From positions 1 through 64,000 of the forward strand of contig MKVF01000009.1 in the NCBI GenBank assembly GCA_001899145.1: a DNA stretch of 64,000 bases. Direction: 5' to 3'. The DNA comes from Flavobacteriia bacterium 40-80 (GTDB lineage: Bacteria; Bacteroidota; Bacteroidia; Flavobacteriales_D; Crocinitomicaceae). Below the pieces are notes generated by a model, which saw only the letters and a list, made by a program, of their open reading frames with translations, searched no databases and was not told where the DNA came from. Both the position numbers and the translations under genes were made by a program. Below are positions 54,101 to 61,780 of the stretch, in pieces. The number at the start of each line of letters is the position of its first letter. Positions within the stretch are counted from its first letter, which is position 1.

Positions 54101-54557
54101 CGCGTTAACAAGCCAGTTCACACAAGAAGATATTTCTTCCATTGAAGCTGGAAACGGCTGGAAAGGTGAAATTGAAGGTGTAGCAGTTGAATTGGACCTG
54201 AATGATTTTGAAATTGCCGCACAGGATATCCCGGGCTGGCTGGTCGCCGCCGAAGGTGGCTTGACGGTTGCTCTGGATATTACCATTACAGAAGACCTGA
54301 AAAACGAAGGAATTGCGCGTGAGCTTATCAACCGTGTACAGAATCTCCGCAAAGATTCGGGACTCGAAGTAACAGATAAGATCGTCCTGACAGTGGACAC
54401 TTCTGATATAATCAAGTCTGCTATTGAAGCCAATAAAGAGTATGTTGCTAATGAAGTACTGGCGACAGCTATTGAATTTAAACCATTAAACGGTGAGTCA
54501 ATAAATGCAGACCTGATAGAAGAAGGCGATGCGAAAATTGCAATTACCAAGTCATAA
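51159..54557 (+). CDS. ileS: Isoleucyl-tRNA synthetase
   Basis: Class I aminoacyl-tRNA synthetase charging tRNA-Ile. 1132 aa. The HIGH-equivalent is in FEGPPSANGLPGIHHVMARS and KMSKR is at residues 679-683. Editing (CP1) domain: LAWTTTPWTLSSNTALAVG, GTGIVHIAPTFGSDDAKVAAEAG. Catalytic-domain blocks: DVWFDSGAMPYAQWHYP, EGVDQTRGWFYTLH. The anticodon-binding domain and a long C-terminal region with no CxxC zinc knuckles follow, the form called eukaryote-like IleS. I start at ATG 51159 because MSSKYQEYKGLNLPN is the family N-terminus and the promoter box lies upstream of it. Confidence 0.97.
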   Translation: MSSKYQEYKGLNLPNVAASVMEKWDAESIFEKSVETREGNPPYVFFEGPPSANGLPGIHHVMARSIKDIFCRYKTLKGFQVKRKAGWDTHGLPVELGVEKELGITKEDIGVKISVDDYNKACREAVMRYTDIWNKLTKDMGYWVDMEHPYITYESKYMETVWWLLAQLYNKDMMYKGYTIQPYSPKAGTGLSSHELNQPGCYRDVKDTTIVAQFKMADGQKTPFGIDKDVHFLAWTTTPWTLSSNTALAVGPNIDYVLVKSFNQYTHQAINVVLAKNLVSYQFSKVYTAVETVEALAAYTAGDKTIPYFIAGECKGSDLVGLKYEQLLPYALPYENADKAFRVIPGDFVTTEDGTGIVHIAPTFGSDDAKVAAEAGVPAMLVLDETGKAVPLVDLQGRYRQEMGEYAGMYVKNEYYDVGQEPEKSVDVLISIQLKTENKAFKVEKYEHSYPHCWRTDKPVLYYPLDSWFIRASRVKERMMELNNTINWKPEATGSGRFGKWLENVNDWNLSRSRYWGIPIPIWATEEGDEQIVIASVEQLKAECDKSVAAGLMDKNPLADFVPGDMSKENYDKVDLHKNYVDKIVLVAPSGKPMKREADLIDVWFDSGAMPYAQWHYPFENKEMIDEHKGFPADFIAEGVDQTRGWFYTLHAIGTMVFDSVAYKNVVSNGLVLDKNGQKMSKRLGNAIDPFTTLEKYGPDATRWYMITNAQPWDNLKFDLDGITEVQRKFFGTLYNTYSFFSLYANIDGFNYFEAQVALSDRPEIDRWILSKLNTLIKQVDEAYETYEPTKAGRLIQDFVNDQLSNWYVRLCRRRFWKSEDSRDKLSAYQTLYTCLETVAVLGSPIAPFFMDQLFTDLNNVTKRHNVTSVHLADFPKVDETIINEELEAQMEIAQNVSSLVLALRKKERLKVRQPLQKIMVPALSEQFAKNIRHVADLILSEVNVKELELLEEGNGMLVKSIKPNFKTIGPKYGKQMKAIAALTSQFTQEDISSIEAGNGWKGEIEGVAVELDLNDFEIAAQDIPGWLVAAEGGLTVALDITITEDLKNEGIARELINRVQNLRKDSGLEVTDKIVLTVDTSDIIKSAIEANKEYVANEVLATAIEFKPLNGESINADLIEEGDAKIAITKS

Positions 54558-54577
54558 GATATAAATCTGAAGCCTAA

Positions 54578-54612
54578 TAAAAGCAGCAGGGTTTCCTGCT
54601 GCTTTTATATTT
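54578..54612 (+). terminator. Rho-independent terminator after ileS
   Basis: A 13-bp stem TAAAAGCAGCAGG/CCTGCTGCTTTTA (54578-54590 with 54595-54607) with a GTTT loop is followed by a T-rich tract. It is symmetric enough to serve the convergent ORF6N gene, whose stop touches it. Confidence 0.8.
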
Positions 54613-55124
54613 TATTCTTTTTTAAAACCGATTCGCTCACGTTCTCTTTGTTCAGTCATATTCTGATTCTTTTGCAAAAGATAATTGATTGCATCATATA
54701 CATCTTTGAACTGCTTATTATATGTAGCTTCAATTTCTTTTAATTTATTGGAAAGCTCAGCATAACTTAACACAAATTCTTTCAATGCAATGAACGCCCG
54801 GACAATTGAAACACTTGTTTGCCTGGCCTTTTTACTTTTGAGAACATTTGCCAGCATTGTAACTCCATGTTCTGTAAAAGCTAGTGGCAGAGCTGTTTTT
54901 GGACGTTTTTCAGGGTATGTCATCACAAATTGTGATGACATACCTTCCCATTCCCCTAGAGTTAACCGGAACATAAAATCTTCCGGGAAGACATCAATAT
55001 TCCGCTTTACAGCTTGGTTTAACACACGCGTTTCCACTTCATATAATTCCGCTAAATCAAAATCCAGCATCACTCTTTGTCCACGACATTCATAAATCTT
55101 ACTTTGAATATTTTGCAGGTACAT
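54612..55124 (-). CDS. ORF6N-domain DNA-binding protein (KilA-N related)
   Basis: 170 aa. The ORF6N domain covers residues ~5-90: SKIYECRGQRVMLDFDLAELYEVETRVLNQAVKRN, then FPEDFMFRLTLGEWE, and a typical LPLAFTEHGVTMLANVLKSKKA. A helical, coiled-coil-like tail follows (YAELSNKLKEIEATYNKQFKDVYDAINYLL). The domain originates in phages and large DNA viruses and is found as single genes throughout Bacteroidota. No phage or transposase genes flank it here, and its GC content is like that of its neighbours. The role may be DNA binding or defence-related; unknown. Confidence 0.85.
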   Translation of the reverse strand: MYLQNIQSKIYECRGQRVMLDFDLAELYEVETRVLNQAVKRNIDVFPEDFMFRLTLGEWEGMSSQFVMTYPEKRPKTALPLAFTEHGVTMLANVLKSKKARQTSVSIVRAFIALKEFVLSYAELSNKLKEIEATYNKQFKDVYDAINYLLQKNQNMTEQRERERIGFKKE

Positions 55125-55272
55125 CCTGTTTAGTTTTAAAGGTTTGTTACTTTAAGATAAGAAAATTTTTGAGTTTTAATAATGGGGTGATTCAGAAAAA
55201 AAGAATAACATTGTAACAGCATTTTTTATACTGATGATGAACTAATCATCTCTTTTAAAATTTATTCTTCTG

Positions 55273-56994
55273 ATGAAAAAGCATTTAACAGTTCTTCTAC
55301 TTAGTATTCTCTCTATCTTTCACTGTTTTGGTCAACAACGCCCTTTTATTACTCACTGGAAAGCCAATGAAGAAGGAAAAATAAAAATCAACACTTTTTC
55401 CGATCCTCAATATGTAAATACCTACATCTATAATTATTCCATCACCTGGAAGAGCCTTACTAACCCCTCGCTGCAGGGTTCCACAACAAGTCAGCATTAT
55501 AATTACACAATTACCGGGTTAATTCCGGGTGACTCAATAGAAGTTGCTATTACAGGAGTATTTCCAACTATGCGAATGGGAGCTGATAATTTTGAATATA
55601 CTGACAAATTATATAAAATGATCCAATGGGGAGATATTGAATGGCTGGATCTCTCTTATTTTTTCAAAGATTGTATCAACATGGAATATTTTGCTGAAGA
55701 TATTCCCATTACATCACAGGTCAAAAATATGGAATGCATGTTTTATAACTGTAAAAAATTCAATGGTGATCTTAATTCCTGGGATGTGTCGAAGGTAACA
55801 ACACTTTATTCTGCATTTTTCAATGCAGAAGCTTTTAACGGAAATATTACCGGGTGGAAGGTTTCGAAAGTCATAATTTTCAGAGAATGCTTTTTCGGAG
55901 CAGCATCTTTTAATCAGGATATATCCAACTGGAATATTTCCGGATCAATTAGCTCTTCAGCAATGTTTTATGGAGCATCTTCTTTTAACCAGGATATAAG
56001 CAAATGGAAATTCAATACTAAAAATATATTTGATCAGATGTTTGTGAATGCCTCCAGTTTTAATCAGAATCTGGGTTCATGGAATGTAAGTAAAAGCGCC
56101 GACTTCGACGGAATGTTTGTAAATTCAGGGATGAGCTATTGTAATATTGATAACACATTAAGAGGCTGGATTAATAATGGAATAAAGCAGGGTTCATATT
56201 TTGGAAATATTTCAGCGTATTCGGATCAATCATTGCTGGATTACCTGATTACTAACAAAGATGCTTCTATTTACGGGACCAGGGTTGATCCTCCGGAAAT
56301 CAATCTGAATATCAGTTCTGTCAATGTCTGTGGAGGGAACTCCATCCATCTGGATGTTTCAACAACACTAAACACTACTATTAACTGGAATATTCAGCAA
56401 TTAACCCCGGATCTCAGCCAATCTTTTACACCAGATCACTCACAATATATCATTGTTTCACAGGTTTTTCAGGATGGTTGTGAAATTTCTGATTCTATCT
56501 TTATTCATGTTCTTCCTGAGCTTCAGATCAGAACTTCATCGGATGTTATTTGCTCCGGAGACGAAGTTATCATAATTGTTTCAGGAGCAGAAACGTATTT
56601 ATGGAACAATGGAATTACGGAAAATACAATTACAGATCGTCCTGAATCTTCCATAATATATAGCGTTACAGCAACAGCTGAAGATGGTTGTACTTCCGTC
56701 ACTCCCATTCCTGTCACAGTCAATGATTGTCTGGAATTTGATGATAGAAAGGCTCAGCGGGAAATCGTGATTTATCCGAATCCTGCAAAAACCTCGTTTG
56801 CTATCTCAGGAGAAAATATCCACACTGTGTTTGACAAGTACATCATCTTTGATTTGACCGGTAAAGAAATTACTTCCGGAAATCTTATTACCGATAACCA
56901 GACAATCTCCGTTGATCTGCTGAACGACGGAATTTATTTCATCCATTTGACCGGAAGTACAAACCAAAACTTCCGGTTTGAAATACATAAATAA
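55273..56994 (+). CDS. BspA-like (DUF285) repeat surface protein with T9SS sorting domain
   Basis: 573 aa with signal peptide (HLTVLLLSILSIFHCFGQ). Residues ~115-310 carry at least five DUF285/BspA-like repeats with the pattern MF-x2-A-x-SFNQDIS-x-W (e.g. FFGAASFNQDISNWNISG, FYGASSFNQDISKWKF, FVNASSFNQNLGSWNVSK). An Ig-like segment follows (ICSGDEVIIIVSGAETYLWNNGITENT...SVTATAEDGC), and the C-terminus is a type A sorting domain (VIYPNPAKTSFAIS...FDLTGKEI...DGIYFIHLTGS). BspA-like repeats are found in adhesins. Exported by T9SS to the cell surface; partner unknown. Stands alone. Confidence 0.88.
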   Translation: MKKHLTVLLLSILSIFHCFGQQRPFITHWKANEEGKIKINTFSDPQYVNTYIYNYSITWKSLTNPSLQGSTTSQHYNYTITGLIPGDSIEVAITGVFPTMRMGADNFEYTDKLYKMIQWGDIEWLDLSYFFKDCINMEYFAEDIPITSQVKNMECMFYNCKKFNGDLNSWDVSKVTTLYSAFFNAEAFNGNITGWKVSKVIIFRECFFGAASFNQDISNWNISGSISSSAMFYGASSFNQDISKWKFNTKNIFDQMFVNASSFNQNLGSWNVSKSADFDGMFVNSGMSYCNIDNTLRGWINNGIKQGSYFGNISAYSDQSLLDYLITNKDASIYGTRVDPPEINLNISSVNVCGGNSIHLDVSTTLNTTINWNIQQLTPDLSQSFTPDHSQYIIVSQVFQDGCEISDSIFIHVLPELQIRTSSDVICSGDEVIIIVSGAETYLWNNGITENTITDRPESSIIYSVTATAEDGCTSVTPIPVTVNDCLEFDDRKAQREIVIYPNPAKTSFAISGENIHTVFDKYIIFDLTGKEITSGNLITDNQTISVDLLNDGIYFIHLTGSTNQNFRFEIHK

Positions 56995-57029
56995 AAAGCC
57001 AGCAAAAGAAAATTTCTATTTCCAAAGCA

Positions 57030-59444
57030 TCACTTCCTGTTTTTCACATGCTCTTCCAGCCATTGGTCCTGTTCCCACAATAAATGAAGAATAGATTCTT
57101 TGGCAGCATATCCATGGCTTTCTTTCGGTAAAACTATATAGCGTACGGGCGCTCCGAAACCTTTCAACGCCTGAAAGTAACGCTCGCTCTGAATCGGGAA
57201 AGTCCCGGGGTTATTGTCATCCGCACCGTGGATCAGCAGCATAGGTGTCTTCATCTTGTCAACATAATTAAACGGCGACATTTTATCATACACTTCCTTT
57301 GCTTCCCAATAATTGCGTTCTTCTCCCTGGAAACCGAATGGTGTGAGTGAACGGTTATATGCTCCGCTTCGTGCAATTCCGGCAGCAAACAAATCGGAAT
57401 GTGTCAACAGGTTCGCGGTCATAAATGCACCATACGAATGTCCTCCAACCGCAACGCGTTTTCTGTCAACATATCCCAGACTATCCACAGCATCTATCGC
57501 CGCTTTTGCGTTAGCAACCAATTGTTCAATAAATGTATCATTCGGCTCCTCGTCGCCTTCTCCTACAATCGGAAAAGCAGCATCGTCCAGAATGGCATAT
57601 CCCTTCATCACCCAGTAAATCGGGGAACCGTAGTAAGGGTAAATAAATTCATTCGGGTTGGAAGTATTCTGCGCAGCGCTGTTCTTATCCTTAAATTCCT
57701 GAGGATAAGCCCACATTACCATTGGCAGCTTTTCCTTTTTGGTTTTATCATATCCGGCAGGGAGGTATAATGTCGCTGTCAATTCCAGTCCATCCGCACG
57801 TTTGTAAGAAATCACCTCTTTACTGATTCCTGCCAGTTTTTCAAACGGATTTTTGAATTGAGTTATTTTTACCGGTTCTGTCTTGCTTCCAATTTTTCTC
57901 AGATAATAGTTCGGGTACTCGGAAGGTGCCTGAATGTTCACCAGCAATTCACCTTTTTTCACATCCAGAACAGCGCTGATGGCTTCTAATTTATCGGTGT
58001 ATTTAGAACGGTAAAGCGTCTTTTTTGCTTTCGTTTTCAGGTTGATCTGATCTACAAACGGAAACTGGCCTTCGGGCGTGAATCCTTCTCCGATAAGGTA
58101 AGCGGTATAGCCGTCCAGTAATAAAACTTCTCTGTTATACTGGTTTTTAGTTGTCTGAAAATCTCCGGGATCTGCATATTTATCCTGGTAATTCCTGTCA
58201 AACAGCACAACCGGAGCTACCGACGGATCAGAAGGATTGAAAATATATGTTTTGATATTACGTGTATTGTACCAGTAATCATAGGCAACTGCCAGATCTT
58301 CTTTTCCCCATTCTATTCCTGAATAACGCTGTACAAACCGAAACAATGATTTTTCTGTTCCCGGCTTGAACGGAGCTTCCAGCGCGAATAACTCATCGCG
58401 AAAATCGGCTTTCTTTTCCGGATCTCCGCCATCCAGCGCAATCACATAGGTCAATGTCGCCGGCTTATCTTCTCTCCATGAAACAGCACGTTTGTACTTG
58501 TGCGTCGCCATAAATCCTTTCGGAAGGTTATCGGACGCAGGGCGGTTTTCAATTTCCTGTATTAATTTCCCTTCTTTGTCATATACTACAGTCTTTTCCG
58601 GGAAGCTCGACCACGGAACAAGGTAGGAAAAGGGTTCCTCAATTGTCGTGATGATCACATATTCTCCATTGGGAGAAAAGCTGGTTCCTTTATACAGCGC
58701 AGCCGGCTTCCAGAAGGACTTCGTTCCGTTCAGATCAACTTTATACAATTCACTTCGCGCAAGTGTCCTGAAATTTTCTTCATCCTCTTTACTTTTCAAC
58801 AAATCAGGATATGTTCTGTTTTGTGCTATTGTGCCGTCACTTATCAATACAGACGGACCGTTCGGAACAGCCTGCAATACATCAATGTATTCTTTCTTAC
58901 CTTTTGGCAAGGTTCTTACCAGCAATGATTCGCTGTTTGGAAACCAGGAAAATGCATTTCCGAGATTCAGGTTCAGATTTCCTTCGGTTAATTTCTTCGC
59001 TTCCAGCGTTTCGATATTGATCACCCATAATTCAACACCATTTTCCACGATGTTTCCGCAGGCAATGTATTTATCATTCGGTGACCAGGCCAGATTGATC
59101 AGCTTTAGATCAGCCGGAAACCCTTTGACAGCCTGAAGCGCTCCTGTTCTGTTCTTCTGAATTTCAATTCTTGTATAATACCGTTGCTTCGAACGGGCAT
59201 TGATCTTCGGATTGATCCGCTGTCCCGCAATTTTTAACTCTGCTTCCGATACTTCTTCAATAGACTGATACATGGATGTGTACAAATAAACCAAGGTTTG
59301 TTTTTTGCTGTCCATGGACACAATTGGTGCGCGTTCCACATCTACCAGCTCTAAAATTTCCTGAGAAGGCTTCTGGTAATTCAAACTTTGCTGAGCTAAT
59401 AACAATCCGGGAAGGAGCAAAAGTGATAAAAACAGTTTTTTCAT
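57030..59444 (-). CDS. S9 family (prolyl oligopeptidase-type) secreted peptidase
   Basis: 804 aa with signal peptide (LFLSLLLLPGLLLAQQ). Residues ~40-540 form a beta-propeller (LINLAWSPNDKYIACGN, FSWFPNSESLLVRTLPKG, TSFSPNGEYVIITT). The C-terminal alpha/beta-hydrolase domain has the catalytic triad GGHSYGAFMTAN (Ser ~670), LLIHGADDNNPGTFPIQSER (Asp ~746) and KESHGYAAKES (His ~776). It resembles glutamyl endopeptidase-like S9 enzymes of Bacteroidota and plants. Periplasmic or exported peptide degradation is likely. No T9SS domain. Monocistronic. Confidence 0.92.
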   Translation of the reverse strand: MKKLFLSLLLLPGLLLAQQSLNYQKPSQEILELVDVERAPIVSMDSKKQTLVYLYTSMYQSIEEVSEAELKIAGQRINPKINARSKQRYYTRIEIQKNRTGALQAVKGFPADLKLINLAWSPNDKYIACGNIVENGVELWVINIETLEAKKLTEGNLNLNLGNAFSWFPNSESLLVRTLPKGKKEYIDVLQAVPNGPSVLISDGTIAQNRTYPDLLKSKEDEENFRTLARSELYKVDLNGTKSFWKPAALYKGTSFSPNGEYVIITTIEEPFSYLVPWSSFPEKTVVYDKEGKLIQEIENRPASDNLPKGFMATHKYKRAVSWREDKPATLTYVIALDGGDPEKKADFRDELFALEAPFKPGTEKSLFRFVQRYSGIEWGKEDLAVAYDYWYNTRNIKTYIFNPSDPSVAPVVLFDRNYQDKYADPGDFQTTKNQYNREVLLLDGYTAYLIGEGFTPEGQFPFVDQINLKTKAKKTLYRSKYTDKLEAISAVLDVKKGELLVNIQAPSEYPNYYLRKIGSKTEPVKITQFKNPFEKLAGISKEVISYKRADGLELTATLYLPAGYDKTKKEKLPMVMWAYPQEFKDKNSAAQNTSNPNEFIYPYYGSPIYWVMKGYAILDDAAFPIVGEGDEEPNDTFIEQLVANAKAAIDAVDSLGYVDRKRVAVGGHSYGAFMTANLLTHSDLFAAGIARSGAYNRSLTPFGFQGEERNYWEAKEVYDKMSPFNYVDKMKTPMLLIHGADDNNPGTFPIQSERYFQALKGFGAPVRYIVLPKESHGYAAKESILHLLWEQDQWLEEHVKNRK

Positions 59445-59525
59445 AACGATATTATTGTTGTTTGCAGCCCGAAAATAGGGATAAAATTTTAATGTAATCA
59501 GAGATGGTTGCTGAAAAGCGTTCTC

Positions 59526-60536
59526 TTATTCCTCCACTTCTATTTTGATAAGATTATCTGTTCGAAACGGATTATTTCCTTTCCAGAGAATATCATCTAC
59601 AAAATCAAGGTTATTCAGAACATTCTGAGTGGTTTTGATAACTGAATCGCCATGAACGGCGTTTTCAAATGTTATCAGCTTAGCCCTGGACGGGTCTTTT
59701 GTAATATTCTGAATTTTATCGAACATTTCAACAGACTGGATATACGGAGAAACATTATCTGCTGTTCCATGCACAAAAAGCATCCGCGGAACGCTCGTCG
59801 TAACGTAGTTGATCGGATTTGCACGGAATGTTTGCTCAGGATGCAATTGTACGTCAAATCCCATCAGAATAGTAGCTGCTTCTATCCCCTGTCCGCTCAG
59901 TTTTGTCAAATCGGAGATTCCATACCAGGAAACGACTCCCTGAACTTTGCTCGAATAATTTTTCCAGCCGTATTTCAGGTCTTCAAATTCGGTATAGCCA
60001 TTCGTTGTCGCCAGCATTTGCGCAATATGTCCTCCGGAAGATGCGCCCCAAACAACAATTTTATCCGTATCCAGCTGGTATTTTTTCGCATGAGCTCTCA
60101 AAAAGCGAATTGCTGTTTTCGCATCATGTAGCTGCGCCGGCCATTGTTTCTTCCCGGACAAGCGTACATTTACACTGACAACCGCATATCCTTGTCCCAA
60201 TGCCTGAAAAATGGATTTGAGTGTTTCCGACCGCTTATCTCCGAACATCCATCCTCCGCCATGGAAAAGAACAATACATTTATAAGGTTTGGTGATATTT
60301 TCATTGCAGGGATAAATAATATCCAATACCTGATCTTTCGTCGGAGTTTGTGTATAAGGAACATCCAGCTGCTTCTCATAAAACTGATCCAGGTTGATGG
60401 AACGGTCATTTCCGTCCTGATACAGCTGAAAGTCGTTTTCAGAACCGGAGTCAACCACTTTCGCATTTTCATTAATCTCGTCCTGAACGCAGGCAGCAAA
60501 AATAAACAGAACAGCAATAAATAATATCTTTTTCAT
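59526..60536 (-). CDS. Alpha/beta-hydrolase lipoprotein (carboxylesterase/BD-FAE-like)
   Basis: 336 aa. The lipoprotein signal KKILFIAVLFIFAACVQDE gives a lipobox with Cys16. Oxyanion-hole motif VLFHGGGWMFGDKRSE (~90-105), nucleophile elbow VWGASSGGHIAQML (Ser ~164), and acid and His in MLFVHGTADNVSPYIQS and FENAVHGDSV. The HGGGW motif places it with carboxylesterases/feruloyl-esterase-like enzymes acting on acyl esters. It is membrane-anchored, probably periplasmic or on the surface. It starts 4 bases after the sugar-transferase stop, so the two are likely co-transcribed, hinting at a role in polysaccharide de-esterification. Confidence 0.87.
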   Translation of the reverse strand: MKKILFIAVLFIFAACVQDEINENAKVVDSGSENDFQLYQDGNDRSINLDQFYEKQLDVPYTQTPTKDQVLDIIYPCNENITKPYKCIVLFHGGGWMFGDKRSETLKSIFQALGQGYAVVSVNVRLSGKKQWPAQLHDAKTAIRFLRAHAKKYQLDTDKIVVWGASSGGHIAQMLATTNGYTEFEDLKYGWKNYSSKVQGVVSWYGISDLTKLSGQGIEAATILMGFDVQLHPEQTFRANPINYVTTSVPRMLFVHGTADNVSPYIQSVEMFDKIQNITKDPSRAKLITFENAVHGDSVIKTTQNVLNNLDFVDDILWKGNNPFRTDNLIKIEVEE

Positions 60537-60540
60537 ACCC

Positions 60541-61128
60541 TCAATTTATCATTTTACGAAATGTCAGCCACATTAATTTCAAATCATGGGAAAATGTCGG
60601 ATCCGACAGGTATTTTTTATTTAATTCCAGCTTCGCCGGCATAATTTCCTGAATATAGGTCTCTCTCGGATTTGAAGACAATCCGAGTAAACGGGCCTCA
60701 TCAAAATATTCGATAGAAGCGTAATCTGTAATTCCGGGACGGACATCCAGAATCTTTCGTTGCTCAGAAGTATAAAGGTCCACATATTCCTTTACTTCCG
60801 GCCGTGGCCCGATGATGCTCATATCGCCTTTCAGAACATTTATAAATTGTGGAAATTCGTCCAGCTTATATTTCCGGATGAAATACCCGGTTTTCGTGAT
60901 CCGGGGATCTTTCATTCCCACTGTTAATTTTCCGGATTTATCGGAATTTATTCGCATAGACCGGAATTTCAACAGGTAAAATGGTTTTCCGAAGCGCCCT
61001 ATTCGTTCCTGTTTGTAAAAAGCAGGGCCTTTATCTTCTATAGCAATACAAACAGCTATGATTAAACCAAAAGGGAGGAAAATCAGTAAGAAAACCAATG
61101 AAAACAATATGTCGAAAAGGCGCTTCAC
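60541..61128 (-). CDS. Polyprenyl-phosphate sugar-1-phosphate transferase (bacterial sugar transferase)
   Basis: Initiating glycosyltransferase that loads the first sugar phosphate on undecaprenyl phosphate for surface polysaccharide or glycan. 195 aa, the short PglC-like form without the WcaJ N-terminal domain. Membrane helix LFDILFSLVFLLIFLPFGLIIAVCIAIE, then GPAFYKQERIGRFGKPFYLLKFRSM, RKYKLDEFPQFINVLKGDMSIIGPRPE and RPGITDYASIEYF. I start at GTG 61128 (VKRLFDI). The TTG 17 codons further up lies in a terminator hairpin, and a TATCTTTA box sits between. No other polysaccharide genes are in the window. Confidence 0.88.
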   Translation of the reverse strand: MKRLFDILFSLVFLLIFLPFGLIIAVCIAIEDKGPAFYKQERIGRFGKPFYLLKFRSMRINSDKSGKLTVGMKDPRITKTGYFIRKYKLDEFPQFINVLKGDMSIIGPRPEVKEYVDLYTSEQRKILDVRPGITDYASIEYFDEARLLGLSSNPRETYIQEIMPAKLELNKKYLSDPTFSHDLKLMWLTFRKMIN

Positions 61129-61142
61129 GATTTTTTTTGAGA

Positions 61143-61150
61143 TAAAGATA
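61143..61150 (-). promoter_or_regulatory. -7 promoter element of the sugar transferase-esterase pair
   Basis: TATCTTTA on the minus strand, one mismatch from TAnnTTTG, 15 bases before GTG 61128 and directly after the yqeY terminator. Confidence 0.45.
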
Positions 61151-61151
61151 C

Positions 61152-61184
61152 AAAAAAAGAAAAGCTTACGTTTCCGCAAGCTTT
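61152..61184 (-). terminator. Rho-independent terminator after yqeY
   Basis: On the minus strand AAAGCTTGCG (61184-61175) pairs with CGTAAGCTTT (61170-61161), with one G-T wobble and a GAAA tetraloop, followed by TCTTTTTTTG. It separates yqeY from the sugar transferase. Confidence 0.75.
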
Positions 61185-61236
61185 CCTAATAACAAGTAAT
61201 CATCTGTAAGAGATGTGTTTATTTATTTGAGGTAAT

Positions 61237-61683
61237 CTAGCTAAGTAATTCCTTTACAATGGAAGAGATCACTTTTCCATCCGCTTTGCCGGCCAGCTTA
61301 GAAGTCAGAACTCCCATCACCTTGCCCATTTCTTTAGCTGAAGAAGCTCCTGTTTCCGCAATAGCAGCTTTTACTTCTTCCCGGATTTCATCTTCCGACA
61401 GCATTTTAGGCAGGTACTCTTCAATGATCTGTGCCTGTAATAATTCTTCCTGCGCCAAATCCTCCCTGTTTTGCTGCTTGTATAATTCGTATGTCTCCAT
61501 ACGCTGCTTGTGCAGCTTCATACAAATTTTAAGCGCCGTCTCATCACTCACTTCTCCACCGTTTCCGGAAGTCGCTTCCAGCAGCAATTTGGATTTAATG
61601 TCTCTGAGAGCAGCTAATTTTTCCTTTTCCTTTGCTAACATCGCTGCTTTAATGTCAGCATTTATTCTGTCTGTGAAACTCAT
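61237..61683 (-). CDS. yqeY: GatB/YqeY domain-containing protein
   Basis: 148 aa, the standalone YqeY form. The pattern INADIKAAMLAKEKEKLAALRDIKSKLL, RMETYELYKQQNREDLAQEELLQAQIIEEYLPKMLSEDEI and the C-terminal GKVMGVLTSKLAGKADGKVISSIVKELL matches the helical tail domain of GatB and YqeY. It is presumed to bind tRNA, but the exact role is not established. It lies 97 bases after the ftsZ stop on the same strand, an arrangement (ftsA-ftsZ-yqeY) I recall as common in Bacteroidota, and ends at its own terminator. Confidence 0.92.
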   Translation of the reverse strand: MSFTDRINADIKAAMLAKEKEKLAALRDIKSKLLLEATSGNGGEVSDETALKICMKLHKQRMETYELYKQQNREDLAQEELLQAQIIEEYLPKMLSEDEIREEVKAAIAETGASSAKEMGKVMGVLTSKLAGKADGKVISSIVKELLS

Positions 61684-61780
61684 CTGAATTTAGATTTTAG
61701 GACTCTGTGACTTTAGAATATTAAGACTTCAAGACGGCAGAACATCAGGATTGGTGTTTTCCTGATGTCCACACTGTCAA

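Noticed and set aside
53825-54550. 241-codon minus-strand frame opposite ileS
   Set aside because: Ser/Ile-rich composition is the complement of the ileS frame, the ileS C-terminal region reads well on the plus strand, and there is no promoter or family resemblance.
58648-59136. 162-codon plus-strand frame opposite the S9 peptidase
   Set aside because: Complement of the propeller coding sequence with no recognisable domain.
61129-61179. TTG start extending the sugar transferase by 17 residues
   Set aside because: The extension overlaps the yqeY terminator hairpin and the -7 box, and the family begins at K/V-KRLFDI.
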